Below, piece after piece: positions 48,228 to 57,492 of a DNA stretch of 57,649 nucleotides. Within the stretch, counting starts at the first letter, position 1, and each line of letters starts with the position of its first letter. The DNA comes from CAZMVY01 sp964653435. Its GTDB lineage: Bacteria; Planctomycetota; Phycisphaerae; UBA1845; PWPN01. Both the position numbers and the translations under genes were made by a program. The stretch covers positions 1 through 57,649 of the forward strand of contig CAZZFA010000022.1 in the NCBI GenBank assembly GCA_964653435.1. The letters are read 5' to 3'. Below the pieces are notes generated by a model. The model did not search any database, was not told the origin of the DNA, and saw only the letters and a program-made list of their open reading frames with translations.

Positions 48228-50267
48228 CTACGACGACCCCTGCCGTTCCGCCGGCGACGGGCCCTGATGCATCCAACGCTTCAGCAGGGGCACCAGGGCG
48301 AAGCAGAGCAGCGCCGAGATGATGGCCGCGATGGCGATCTGGCCGAAGACCTTTCCGTACAGGTGTACCGTATCGACGGGCGGCGGGATGACCTGCGAGG
48401 CGGCGCCCTCCTGCGTGACAGAGGTCAGATTGGCGATCTTGCCGGCCAGGTACGACGAGAAGGCCGTTGCGAGGAACCACGCGCCCATCATTGTGCTGAC
48501 GATCCGCGAAGGCGCCAGCTCGGTCACCATCGAGAGGCCGACGGGCGAAAGGCACAGCTCGCCGGTGGTCTGAAGCAGATAGGCGAACACGAGCCAGGAA
48601 ATGGCGACCATCCCGCGGGCGTCGCAGGAGCAAGCCCCGTACCAGAGCACGGCGAATCCCAACCCGAGCTGGAGCAGCCCCATCGCGAACTTGACCGGCG
48701 TGCTCGGCTCCAGTCCTCTCTTGCCCAGAGCGGCCCATACGGCGCTGAAGGCCAGCCCGAACAGCAGGATGAAGACCGGATTGACCGCCTGGAACTCGGA
48801 AGCAGGAACCTCGCCGCCCCCGACCACCATGCCCACTTCTGCCCCCGTGACGGGCCACCGAAGCGTCTGTTTTTCCGGGCCTGCGCCCGCAGCGGCGGCT
48901 TCGTCACGCAACCGGGTCAGGTCGGTCATCGTGAAGACACGGCCGTTGAGCCGGTAGCCGAGCTGTTCCTGCGTCAGCGGCGGGAGCTGCGCGAGCCGGC
49001 CGTCGCGGGCGCGCGGCAGAACCCGGAACTCCACCGTGGTACCGACATCGGCCTCGGCGAGGCGGCGCCCCCCGAACACGCGATCCACATTGCGATCCGT
49101 AAAGTTGTTCAGCGAACTGCCCGCCTGCTCGAAGAAAGCCCAGAACAGCAGCGAGAAGAGCATGAGGATCAGGACCACGAAGATCCGCTCCCGCTCCACC
49201 TTGCCGCACCGGGCGAACGCGTCGTAGAGAACGTAGGCCAGCGCGCAGCCGCCCGTGAGGAACAGAGCATGGCCGGCGATCCGGTTGCGGCTCACAAGGC
49301 ACGCGACCAGCGGTACCGCCGCCGCGATGCCCACGTAGATGGCCAGGTCGTACCGCAGCACCCCGCCGAGCCTCCGCGTGAGGCGCTGCGGGTCTCGCGG
49401 CCGACCCGCGCCGTACGGCAGCCCGCCTCGTTGCAGCGCCGTCACGGAGATGAGTCCGGCGGCGACCAGCGCGAGCGCCAGAAACACGCGAACGGCAAGC
49501 TGCAGCAGACTGTCCTGCAGGAAGGGCATGGCGGCCGCGCTGCCCAGGGCGCCAATGAGGATGAGGACCTGGGTCACGATCGTGGGCGCAGCGAAAATGG
49601 CCACGCCGATCAGCATCCCCGCCGTGGCCAGGCCGAAGCCGTAGTGCCAGCCGTAGGTCTCGCCGACATAGCCGCACAGGATCGGCGACATGGCGGCACC
49701 GAGGTTGATGCCCATGTAGAAGATCGTGAAGCCGGCGTCCTTTCGCGGGCTGCCGGGCGGATAGAGGCTCCCCACGATCGTGGAGATGTTCGGTTTGAAG
49801 AAGCCGTTGCCGCACACCAGCAGCGACAGGGCGGCAAAAAAGGCGGTACGATTCTCCACCGTCATGAGAAGGTGGCCCGCCGCCATGAGCAAACCGCCGA
49901 TGATCACCGCGCGCCGCGCCCCAAGCAACCGGTCCGCGATCATGCCGCCGAGAAACGGCGCGGCGTACACCAGGGCCGTGTAAGCACCGTACACCGCATA
50001 GGCCTCGCTGTCGGTGTAGGAGAGAAACCCCTTGATCATGTACAGGACCAGCAGCGCCCGCATGCCGTAGTAGGAGAACCGCTCCCACATCTCGGCGAAG
50101 AAGAGCGTGAACAGGCCCGTCGGATGTCCGAAGAGCGTCCGCGCCTCCCCATCGAGAGACATCGCGAGCGACGGCAACGGCGACGGGTTGTTCGAATGGC
50201 TCTGGCCTGCCACGGGCACCTGCCTTTCGGCGAACAGCGGATCGCGAGGTAAAGTACCCGAAAGCAT
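48228..50267 (-). CDS. POT/PTR2-family proton-coupled oligopeptide transporter
   Basis: 679 residues with at least 12 predicted membrane helices. The POT signature EMWERFSYYGMRALLVLYM (ExxERFSYYG, residues 59-68) and a second family block, GNGFFKPNISTIVGSLY, are clear. POT proteins import di- and tripeptides with protons in the inner membrane; some carry other small molecules. A periplasmic insert of about 120 residues (RNVDRVFGGRRL to ASEFQAVNP) lies between later helices, as in long bacterial homologues. The start is at 50267 (weak GCAGGGA) or at the internal ATG 50162, which begins closer to the family core. Uptake partner of nearby degradative genes by location only. Confidence 0.9.
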   Translation of the reverse strand: MLSGTLPRDPLFAERQVPVAGQSHSNNPSPLPSLAMSLDGEARTLFGHPTGLFTLFFAEMWERFSYYGMRALLVLYMIKGFLSYTDSEAYAVYGAYTALVYAAPFLGGMIADRLLGARRAVIIGGLLMAAGHLLMTVENRTAFFAALSLLVCGNGFFKPNISTIVGSLYPPGSPRKDAGFTIFYMGINLGAAMSPILCGYVGETYGWHYGFGLATAGMLIGVAIFAAPTIVTQVLILIGALGSAAAMPFLQDSLLQLAVRVFLALALVAAGLISVTALQRGGLPYGAGRPRDPQRLTRRLGGVLRYDLAIYVGIAAAVPLVACLVSRNRIAGHALFLTGGCALAYVLYDAFARCGKVERERIFVVLILMLFSLLFWAFFEQAGSSLNNFTDRNVDRVFGGRRLAEADVGTTVEFRVLPRARDGRLAQLPPLTQEQLGYRLNGRVFTMTDLTRLRDEAAAAGAGPEKQTLRWPVTGAEVGMVVGGGEVPASEFQAVNPVFILLFGLAFSAVWAALGKRGLEPSTPVKFAMGLLQLGLGFAVLWYGACSCDARGMVAISWLVFAYLLQTTGELCLSPVGLSMVTELAPSRIVSTMMGAWFLATAFSSYLAGKIANLTSVTQEGAASQVIPPPVDTVHLYGKVFGQIAIAAIISALLCFALVPLLKRWMHQGPSPAERQGSS

Positions 50268-50295
50268 GTCCCTGCGACAAACACGTGTCGAAAGC

Positions 50296-50400
50296 CGAAA
50301 GGTGTCAGGAACCCTTCACCATCGAAAGGAACCTGCCCCGGGAAAAACACGTCCATCCTGGAAGGCGCCCCCTCTTGCGAAAGGTTCCTGAAACCTTTCA
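50296..50400. repeat. Inverted repeat with AAAGGT...AGGAACC arms
   Basis: The left arm AAAGGTGTCAGGAACC (about 50298-50313) mirrors the right arm GGTTCCTGAAACCTTT (about 50383-50398), differing in one position. A third partial unit, GAAAGGAACC, lies between them. It occupies the gap between the divergent POT and GH36 genes, is unlike the other two repeat families here, and could fold into a stem with a loop of about 70 bases. Confidence 0.75.
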
Positions 50401-50433
50401 CCTCTGGTGACGTGAACGGGGACGCAACGGTGG

Positions 50434-50439
50434 TAGAAT
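50434..50439 (+). promoter_or_regulatory. -10-like TAGAAT upstream of GH36 gene
   Basis: TAGAAT preceded by GG, about 90 bases before the GH36 start and just after the inverted repeat. No good -35. Confidence 0.35.
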
Positions 50440-50529
50440 GCCGCCCGGCAGGTGAGGCGCGTTCGTTGCGCAAGTCAGGGCAGACGGTTCCCGCACGGGC
50501 CGTTCGCCGGGCCGGAAAGGAGTTGCCCC

Positions 50530-52596
50530 ATGATGGACCTTCTGTCTCCGATCGTTGCCGCGGTCTGGGTCGCGACACTCGCGGCGCCGGTCGACGCCAC
50601 GGCGGTCAAAGCCGAGGAGACGGCCGATCTTCGGGCGTGGGTGTCCGCGCATCTGGCCGGACCGGCCGAGCCCGCGACGAGCTGCCCCGCGGCCGCCGAC
50701 GTACCGTTCTCGTTTTCCTTCGCAGACCGGTCATTTGCCGACTCGGGCAAGACGTGGGAGTCGCAGCGCGCTTCGCGGAAGCTCGACGCCGCACGAACCG
50801 AGCACGTCGTGACCTGGCGCGACCCGAAGACGGCCCTCGTCGTCCGATGCGTCGCGATCGAATATGCCGACTTTCCCACGGTCGAGTGGACGCTCTATTT
50901 CCGAAACGAGGGCACGGCCGACACGCTGATCCTGGCGGACATTCAGGCCCTCGACACCCGCTTCGAGCGAAGCCCCGACGGCGAGTTCCTGCTCCATCAC
51001 GCCGTCGGTTCGCCGGCCAACGGCTCGGACTATGGCCCGCTCGAAACGCCGCTGGGGCCGAAGAGCGACAAGCGGATCAGCGCGGCCGGCGGGCGCTCGA
51101 CGAACTCCGATCTCTCCTACTTCAATCTCCAGTGGCCCGGGCGCGGCGTGATCATCGTCGCGGGCTGGCCGGGACAGTGGGAGGCCCGGTTCACCCGCGA
51201 GGACGGCAAGGCGGTGCGCGTCCGCGTCGGCCAGCAACTGACGCGTTTCAAGCTGCTGCCGGGCGAGGAGGTCCGCAGCCCGCTGATCGTGTTGCAGTTC
51301 TGGAGAGGCGACTACATCCGTTCGCAGAACGTCTGGCGCCGGTGGATGATCGCCCACAACCTGCCGCGGCCGGGCGGCAAGCTTCCGCCGCCGCAGTTCG
51401 TCGCCTCCAGCTCGCGGGCCTACGAGGAGATGATCAAGGCCAACGAAGAAAACCAGATCCTGCACATCGACCGCTACCTCGAGGAAGGGCTCAAGCTCGA
51501 CTACTGGTGGATGGACGCCGGCTGGTATGTGAACAAGACGGGCTGGCCGAACACCGGGACCTGGGAAGTCGACACGAAGCGGTTTCCTCGCGGCCTGCGC
51601 GCGGTGAGCGATCACGCGCACCGGCGCGGCGTGAAGACCATCGTCTGGTTCGAGCCGGAGCGCGTCACGCCCGGCTCGTGGCTGTACGAGAACCACCCGG
51701 AATGGCTGCTGGGCCCCGACGGCCGGCAGAAGCTGCTCAACCTGGGCAACCCCGACGCCCGCAAGTGGCTGACGGATCACGTCGACCATCTCCTCACGGA
51801 GCAGGGCATCGACCTGTACCGGCAGGACTTCAACATGGACCCGCTGTCGTATTGGCGCGCCGCCGACGCGCCCGACCGCCAGGGCATCACGGAGATCCGG
51901 CACGTGACGGGCTACCTCGCGTATTGGGACGAGCTTCGGCGCCGTCACCCGGGCATGCTCATCGACTCCTGCGCCAGCGGTGGCCGGCGAAACGACCTGG
52001 AGACGATGCGGCGGGCCGTGCCGCTCTGGCGAAGCGATTACGCATACGAGGCCACGGGCCACCAGTGCATGACGTACGGCATCTCGCTCTGGATCCCGTA
52101 CCACGGCACGGGCACGGTGGCCTGCGCCGGCGCCCCGTGTTACGGCGGCGGGCTGACGCCCGTGGAGCCGTACGCCTTCTGGAGCAACGCGGCCCCGAGT
52201 CTCGGATGCGGCGTTGACATCCGCGTCAAGGAGATTGACTACGCGGCGCTCCGCCGGCTGTACAACCAGTGGCGCCAGATCAGCGCGTACTACTACGGCG
52301 ACTTCTACCCGCTGACCCGATACGACCGCGGGAACGATGTCTGGATGGCGTGGCAGTTCGACTGCCCGGACCTCGGGCAGGGCGTCGTCCAGGTGTTCCG
52401 CCGCCCGGACAGCCCCTACGACGCCGCCCGGTTCCGGCTTCGAGGACTCGACGCCGACGCCAGGTACACGGTGACCGACCTCGATGCGAACGAGCCGAAG
52501 GAGATGAGCGGCCGGGAACTTCTGGACCCGGGCCTGCCCGTCGCTGCGCCGCAGAGGCCGGCCGCCCGCGTCATCACATATCGCAGGTTGCCCTGA
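50530..52596 (+). CDS. GH36/GH27-like alpha-galactosidase
   Basis: 688 residues. The start MMDLLSPIVAAVWVATLAAP follows AAAGGAG and gives a signal peptide. N-terminal beta-supersandwich to about residue 270, then the TIM barrel: LDYWWMDAGWYVN, KTIVWFEPERVTPGSW, the nucleophile in DLYRQDFNMDP (Asp433), and the acid/base block IDSCASGGRRND (Asp489). A short beta domain ends the protein (FRLRGLDADARYTVTDLD). These are clan GH-D/GH36 features; expected to remove alpha-galactose, with retention. The long frame upstream to 50452 is not supported. Promoter-like TAGAAT upstream. Confidence 0.93.
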   Translation: MMDLLSPIVAAVWVATLAAPVDATAVKAEETADLRAWVSAHLAGPAEPATSCPAAADVPFSFSFADRSFADSGKTWESQRASRKLDAARTEHVVTWRDPKTALVVRCVAIEYADFPTVEWTLYFRNEGTADTLILADIQALDTRFERSPDGEFLLHHAVGSPANGSDYGPLETPLGPKSDKRISAAGGRSTNSDLSYFNLQWPGRGVIIVAGWPGQWEARFTREDGKAVRVRVGQQLTRFKLLPGEEVRSPLIVLQFWRGDYIRSQNVWRRWMIAHNLPRPGGKLPPPQFVASSSRAYEEMIKANEENQILHIDRYLEEGLKLDYWWMDAGWYVNKTGWPNTGTWEVDTKRFPRGLRAVSDHAHRRGVKTIVWFEPERVTPGSWLYENHPEWLLGPDGRQKLLNLGNPDARKWLTDHVDHLLTEQGIDLYRQDFNMDPLSYWRAADAPDRQGITEIRHVTGYLAYWDELRRRHPGMLIDSCASGGRRNDLETMRRAVPLWRSDYAYEATGHQCMTYGISLWIPYHGTGTVACAGAPCYGGGLTPVEPYAFWSNAAPSLGCGVDIRVKEIDYAALRRLYNQWRQISAYYYGDFYPLTRYDRGNDVWMAWQFDCPDLGQGVVQVFRRPDSPYDAARFRLRGLDADARYTVTDLDANEPKEMSGRELLDPGLPVAAPQRPAARVITYRRLP

Positions 52597-52682
52597 CCCG
52601 CACTCCGAGGATTACGCTGACCGTGTGCCGGTGCTCTGTGAGCAGTGCGCCTTGAAGCCACGGCCGACACGGCAGTGGCACA

Positions 52683-52709
52683 CCGGTCGGCGCCTCGGCG
52701 CCGGACCGG
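52683..52709. terminator. Bidirectional hairpin between convergent GH36 and propeller genes
   Basis: CCGGTC + GGCGC pair with GCGCC + GACCGG around a CTCG loop, with one bulged G. It lies 86 bases after the GH36 stop and 10 bases after the stop of the convergent gene. Confidence 0.6.
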
Positions 52710-52719
52710 ATTCCACGCG

Positions 52720-54936
52720 CTACGGCAACGTCAGCGTAGCGGTCACGCTCGACGGCGTCGCGAGGGGCGCCGACTTCACGACGCTGTCCGTGACCGCGTA
52801 GACGTTGTCGCCGATGAACACGCCGCGGGTGTACTGGTCGTAGCCGTACCACGCCCGCACGTCGCCCCACGGCGAGCTCGAGACGTCCTGGGTGCTGATG
52901 CGGCCCAGGAGCTTGAAGCCGTCCGACACGGTCACGTTGTAGACGTAAAGGCCCGTAAACGTGTGCTGACCGTACTCGGGGCCGGTCGTCTGGCCTTCGT
53001 ACAGGTCGATGGGGATCGCGAGGGCGTCGGCCTCCTTGAGGTAGTTGAAGGCCTTCGGGTTGCTGTTGGCCTCGGAGTTGGTGCCGCGGGTCCCGATGAT
53101 CTCCTTGTGCAGAAGCGAGGGGCTTGCAAAGTCGCTCACGTCGAAGATCGAAAGCTGCACGCCCTGATACCAGGCGAAATCGCCCATGCCCTCCGCGTCC
53201 GAGGCGTCCTTGCCGATCGTCAGCAGATGGGTGTCGTCCATGATGTGGATGTAATCCGAGTAGCCCGGCACCTTGAGCTGGCCCGCCAGCCGCGGGTTCG
53301 TCGGGTCGCTCAGATCGACCGTGAAGAGCGGGTCGATCTTCTTGAACGTGACGAGGAAGCCGCGATCGCCGACGAAGCGCGCGGAGTAGAGCTGCTCGCC
53401 CGGGGCGATGCCCTCGAGCCTGCCGACGATTTCAAGCCGGCCGGCCGTCGCGCCCTCGTGCAGGACGTAGACGGCGTTTCCGTTCTGCGACTGCCCCGTC
53501 GTGGCTTGCGCGATGCCCGTGACAACGCCCGTGGACACGGTGCTCGAGCCGCTCGACGCGCTGCCGCCGGAGCCGCCGACCGCAGGCATCGGCATGATGA
53601 TCGGTCCCGAGAATTTGAAGCTCTGGACCGTGCTGGCCATCCGGAGGTATCCGTCCTTCTCGCCGAGGGAGTACTGGTTGAGCAGGCGTCCGGGCACCAG
53701 TCCGCTGGCGACGTACCGGGCCGCCTCGCCCGTCAGGTCGAACTTGTGCACCGCCGTGTCCTCGCGCGAGCTCATCGCCGAGTAGTCGTAATCCGTGTCG
53801 GTGACGTAGAGCGCCGATGTCGAGGCATAGATCGTCCCCGCGTCCGCCGTGATGGCGACCGACTTGAACTCGCCGGCGGGGTTGTCCACGTCCACGGTGA
53901 TCACCATCGTGATCCCGTATCCGTCCGGATTGGCGGGATACCAGGCGTCCTGCCAGGTGAGGGTCTTGCCCGTCCGTGTTGTCCCGTCCGAGGCGACGAT
54001 CTCGTAGTCCGGCAGCCATGCCTCCACGGGTTGCTTGCGGATCGACTCGGGCGTCGGGTCGGCCGGCAGCGGGGGCGTCGTGGTCAGCACAAGATGAAGC
54101 TTGCTGCCGATAAGCCGGGACGAGGCAAGGTCGCCGTCGAACTTCAGCGTAACCAGCGTCACGGGCGCCGAGCGGTCGCGAATGTCGATCACGGTGACGC
54201 TCGTCTGATTCACGCGGTTGACGCCCGGCTCCGGCGGCAGGGGCACCCTGTCGTCCGCGCCGGGTGCCGGCGCGATCACCGACGGCGGTGACGTCGTCGT
54301 ATCATCGGGCGCGGCCCCCTCGGTGGACCCGGCCTCGCCGGTCGCCTCGGCGAGGCCCATCGGCGCGGCCCGGCCGACGGATGACATGACCCAAACGTCG
54401 CCCGGATAACCCCAGTAGCCCCAGGAGTGCGAGAGGGCGATCAGCTTGTCGCCGCGGAGATACAGCGAGTCGGCCGTCTCGGGCAGAGGCACGCTCGCCA
54501 CCTGCCTGAGCCCTTCCGGCGGAACGGCCTGCACGATCCGCACGGAGTTGTCCTTGAGCAGGTACAGGTACTGGCGGTCGTTCTTGACCTTGTCACTCTC
54601 ATCCACACCGGCTTCCTGGATATTCGTCGTACTGAAGCGGTCGCCGTTGCCCGCCTCGCTCGTCGAGTCGGACGCCCCCGGCGCGGAGGGCATCGCTCCG
54701 GTGGCCGTGGTATCGGCGACCGGCGACGGAAACAGGCCGAACTCCCCGCCGTACGAGCTGGATGCCGCAATCCGGGCCACCGCCTGGTCCGCGAAAAACG
54801 TCCGCATCTCCTCGGCAGATTGGAACGGTTTGAGCACGGCGTCCCGCGGCGGTTGCGTCGTCGGACCTGGGGAGGTCGGTATGCACGTGGCCCCGGTCAG
54901 GGGCAGCAGGGCCAGAACAGGCATAATGCGGCGCAT
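52720..54936 (-). CDS. Beta-propeller domain lipoprotein (Beta_propel, PF09826-like)
   Basis: 738 residues. The start follows AGGAGG; lipobox LTGATC. The family hallmark FSTTNIQEAGVDESDKVKNDRQYLYLL opens a secreted beta-propeller (about 105-738). Blades include VWVMSSVGRA, TVIDIRDRSAP, VHKFDLTGEA, YSARFVGDRGFLVTFKKIDPLFTVDLSDPTNPRLAGQLKVPGYSDYIH and ISTQDVSSSPWGDVRAWYGYDQYTRGVFIG. A low-complexity Thr/Pro/Ala stretch (about 200-250) and a Gly/Ser linker break the propeller. Family function is unknown; it is membrane-tethered and extracellular. TACAAT, preceded by GG, lies about 50 bases upstream. Divergent from the S41 protease. Confidence 0.9.
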   Translation of the reverse strand: MRRIMPVLALLPLTGATCIPTSPGPTTQPPRDAVLKPFQSAEEMRTFFADQAVARIAASSSYGGEFGLFPSPVADTTATGAMPSAPGASDSTSEAGNGDRFSTTNIQEAGVDESDKVKNDRQYLYLLKDNSVRIVQAVPPEGLRQVASVPLPETADSLYLRGDKLIALSHSWGYWGYPGDVWVMSSVGRAAPMGLAEATGEAGSTEGAAPDDTTTSPPSVIAPAPGADDRVPLPPEPGVNRVNQTSVTVIDIRDRSAPVTLVTLKFDGDLASSRLIGSKLHLVLTTTPPLPADPTPESIRKQPVEAWLPDYEIVASDGTTRTGKTLTWQDAWYPANPDGYGITMVITVDVDNPAGEFKSVAITADAGTIYASTSALYVTDTDYDYSAMSSREDTAVHKFDLTGEAARYVASGLVPGRLLNQYSLGEKDGYLRMASTVQSFKFSGPIIMPMPAVGGSGGSASSGSSTVSTGVVTGIAQATTGQSQNGNAVYVLHEGATAGRLEIVGRLEGIAPGEQLYSARFVGDRGFLVTFKKIDPLFTVDLSDPTNPRLAGQLKVPGYSDYIHIMDDTHLLTIGKDASDAEGMGDFAWYQGVQLSIFDVSDFASPSLLHKEIIGTRGTNSEANSNPKAFNYLKEADALAIPIDLYEGQTTGPEYGQHTFTGLYVYNVTVSDGFKLLGRISTQDVSSSPWGDVRAWYGYDQYTRGVFIGDNVYAVTDSVVKSAPLATPSSVTATLTLP

Positions 54937-54987
54937 AGGTCAGCCTCCTGCGTTCTGGTGGCACGTCGTTCCTGTTACGTTGAAGGT

Positions 54988-54993
54988 ATTGTA
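54988..54993 (-). promoter_or_regulatory. -10-like TACAAT of beta-propeller gene
   Basis: TACAAT preceded by GG, identical to the element before the DUF2225 gene, about 50 bases before the start. Confidence 0.4.
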
Positions 54994-55164
54994 CCCGCCA
55001 CCGGGTGTCCGACGGAAAGGCGGCTGCGGCGTCCGGTAGCCTCGCGGTGTACAAAGACCCGGAGCGGGCGCGGGCGAAGGCGAAAAGAACCGCATGGGCA
55101 ATCGGTGAAAGACGATGAGGATTATGCGAGGTCGCCGACGCAGGCCCACCGGCGAGCATCGGAA

Positions 55165-55193
55165 TTGGCTCCGGCCGGAACAGGGGTTATAAT
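55165..55193 (+). promoter_or_regulatory. Sigma-70-like promoter of S41 protease gene
   Basis: TTGGCT (55165-55170), exactly 17 bases, then a perfect TATAAT (55188-55193). It gives a leader of about 110 bases. Confidence 0.6.
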
Positions 55194-55311
55194 TACGCAT
55201 TCGGCGCGTCGGCCGGGCGGCCCGCCCAGCCGAACGCCGTGGGCCGGGACGAGTGAAACAATCGTAACCACCGTAACAGCTTTCTGTTGCAGCGATTATA
55301 GAGGAGTCGCC

Positions 55312-57492
55312 ATGGATCATCGCGTCCGGCGGGCCGCAATGGCGCGGTTCGGTCTGGTTTGCATTCTGCTGTTGGCGCCCTGCGTGGCGGTCGCGGCGCC
55401 GGCGTCCAACAACGACCAACTCTGGCGCGAGGGGCTGGCGCTGGTCGGCCGCGGTCAGTTCGACGAGGCGTATCAGACGATCGACCGGCTGATCGAGTCG
55501 GGCCGGAGCGACGAACGCGCGAAGCAGGTCCACGAGTGGCTGGGCAGCTTTGAGAAGCTTCAGGCGCAGCGGCGGGAGATGTCCGAGGCCGATTATGAGA
55601 AGTACGTCGGCTGGGTGAAAGACCGCTGTGCGAAGAAGCAGTGGACCCGGGCGGTGGACGACCTGTTCCGGGCGTTCCTGAGCTGTTCGGACCCGGCGGC
55701 CTTCCGGAAGGAATCGTGGGTCCAGGATGTGGTCAGCCATGCGGTCCGCCACGCCGCCGAGCTGCGGGAGAAGGGCCAATGGCTCGAGGCGATCCGCATC
55801 TACGGAGCGCTCGTGGAGATCTTCGAGCCGGACGGGCAGGAATACCGGCGGCTGCGGCAGCAGTGCCGGACGCACATCCTGCTCGAGGAGACGTACAAGC
55901 CGAGCGGCGAATGGAGGGATACGGTCCGCGGCATCGAGCCGGACATGGCCCGCAACGCCCTCCGGCTGGTCGGCGAACGATACGTCACCGAGCCGGACTT
56001 CAACAAGGTGGCGCTCGGCGGGCTGGAACGGCTCTCCTGGTTCGCGGCGACGACGAAACTCGGCGAGACGTTCCCCTCGATGAAGGACCGCGACCTCGTG
56101 GACAACTTCGCCCGCCGGATCAACCAACGCATTCGCCAGACGCAGGAACGGCCGAACACGACGCTCGCGGAAACCCTGGGCCTGTTCGACCGGGCGCTGG
56201 AAATCAACAAGGAAACCCTCCGCATACCGCAGGAAGTGATCATCGCGGAGTTCATGGAGGGCGCGCTCGAACCGCTGGACGAGTTCAGCTCGATGATCTG
56301 GCCGTCCGAGGTGGACCAGTTCCGCAAGGACACCATGGGCGAGTTCAGCGGCGTAGGCATCCAGATCAGCCTCGAGAACGGCCTGCTCAAGGTAATCAGC
56401 CCGCTGGAAGACACGCCCGCGTACGCCGCCGGGATTCAGCCGGGCGACATCATCACGAAAGTCAACGGGGAAAAGACCGACGGCATCACGATCGATCAGG
56501 CCGTCCGCCGGATCACCGGCCCCGCGGGCACGAAGGTGACGCTCACGATCCGGCGCGTGGGGCAGGAGCAGGAATTCGACGTGCCCGTCGTCCGGGAACG
56601 GATCGTGATTCACACGGTCAAGGGCGTCTCCCGCGAGCCGGACGGACGCTGGAACTGCTGGGCGGACCCGGACCGGAAGATCGCGTACGTCCGCGTGACC
56701 GGGTTCATGGAAAACACCGTGGACGAGCTCGCGGAAACGCTTGGCCGGCTGCGCCGCGAGCAGATGCGCGGATTGATCCTGGATCTGCGATTCAACCCCG
56801 GCGGGCTGCTGAAGTCCGCCGTGGACATGTGCGACCTGTTTCTGCCCCCCGAGAAGCGGATCGTCTCCACGAAGGGCCGCGACTCCAAGGAATGGGAGCT
56901 GTCCTCCTCACGCCGCGACAACTTCGCGAACATGCCGCTGATCGTGCTGGTGAACGACTTCAGCGCCAGCGCGTCCGAGATCGTCTCGGGGGCGCTTCAG
57001 GACCACCATCGCTGCCTGATCGTCGGCGAACGCACCTTCGGCAAAGGACTCGTGCAGAACCTCGAAGCCCTCGTGCCGACCGGAACCGCGTACATCAAAC
57101 TGACGACGGCCAAGTACTACCTGCCCAACGGGCGGTGCATCCAGAAGGAACCCGGGCTGCCGGACTGGGGCGTCGACCCGAACGTGCGGATCAAACTGGT
57201 GCCCAAGGAAACGCGGAAAGTCCTGGAGCTCCGCCGCAAGCAGGAAGTGCTCAAGGGCAAGGACCAGAAGGATCTGCCGCCGACGACCGAGTCGGACGAC
57301 GAACTCGATACCGACAAGTCGCCCACAACGACCCGCGCGGCCGACGACGACGAGCCGAAGGATGAAAACAACCGGCCCGACATCGACCCGCAGTACGAGG
57401 CGGCGCTTCTCCTGATGCGGGTGCGGGTGCTGACCAACCAGCCCTGGCCGTTCGAGACCGAACCGGTGACAGCCAAGGCCGTGACGCGGTAG
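55312..57492 (+). CDS. S41 C-terminal processing protease (CtpA/Prc-like)
   Basis: 726 residues. The start follows GAGGAG; signal peptide CILLLAPCVAVAAPA. An unusual N-terminal helical part of about 290 residues (TPR-like) precedes a PDZ domain (about 340-425, FSGVGIQISLENGLLKVISPLEDTPAYAAGIQPGDIITKVNG). The S41 catalytic part has ILDLRFNPGGLLKSAVD, the nucleophile Ser555 in DFSASASEIVSGAL and Lys578 in RTFGKGLVQ, the Ser-Lys dyad of tail-specific proteases. The C-terminus is a charged low-complexity region (TESDDELDTDKSPTTTR) and a helical end. Acts in the periplasm on protein C-termini; substrates unknown. The TAG stop is followed immediately by repeat copy D. Confidence 0.94.
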   Translation: MDHRVRRAAMARFGLVCILLLAPCVAVAAPASNNDQLWREGLALVGRGQFDEAYQTIDRLIESGRSDERAKQVHEWLGSFEKLQAQRREMSEADYEKYVGWVKDRCAKKQWTRAVDDLFRAFLSCSDPAAFRKESWVQDVVSHAVRHAAELREKGQWLEAIRIYGALVEIFEPDGQEYRRLRQQCRTHILLEETYKPSGEWRDTVRGIEPDMARNALRLVGERYVTEPDFNKVALGGLERLSWFAATTKLGETFPSMKDRDLVDNFARRINQRIRQTQERPNTTLAETLGLFDRALEINKETLRIPQEVIIAEFMEGALEPLDEFSSMIWPSEVDQFRKDTMGEFSGVGIQISLENGLLKVISPLEDTPAYAAGIQPGDIITKVNGEKTDGITIDQAVRRITGPAGTKVTLTIRRVGQEQEFDVPVVRERIVIHTVKGVSREPDGRWNCWADPDRKIAYVRVTGFMENTVDELAETLGRLRREQMRGLILDLRFNPGGLLKSAVDMCDLFLPPEKRIVSTKGRDSKEWELSSSRRDNFANMPLIVLVNDFSASASEIVSGALQDHHRCLIVGERTFGKGLVQNLEALVPTGTAYIKLTTAKYYLPNGRCIQKEPGLPDWGVDPNVRIKLVPKETRKVLELRRKQEVLKGKDQKDLPPTTESDDELDTDKSPTTTRAADDDEPKDENNRPDIDPQYEAALLLMRVRVLTNQPWPFETEPVTAKAVTR

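Larger units (their letters stand above)
54937..55311. other. Divergent intergenic region, beta-propeller lipoprotein / S41 protease
   Basis: 375 bases holding a promoter for each flanking gene (annotated). Near the S41 start there are direct CGTAAC units and a small ACAG-CTTT-CTGT palindrome. I see no gene in it. Confidence 0.5.

Noticed and set aside
54937..54975. Sigma-54-type promoter (TGGCAC near 54959)
   Set aside because: The -12 element TTGC is not at the required spacing.
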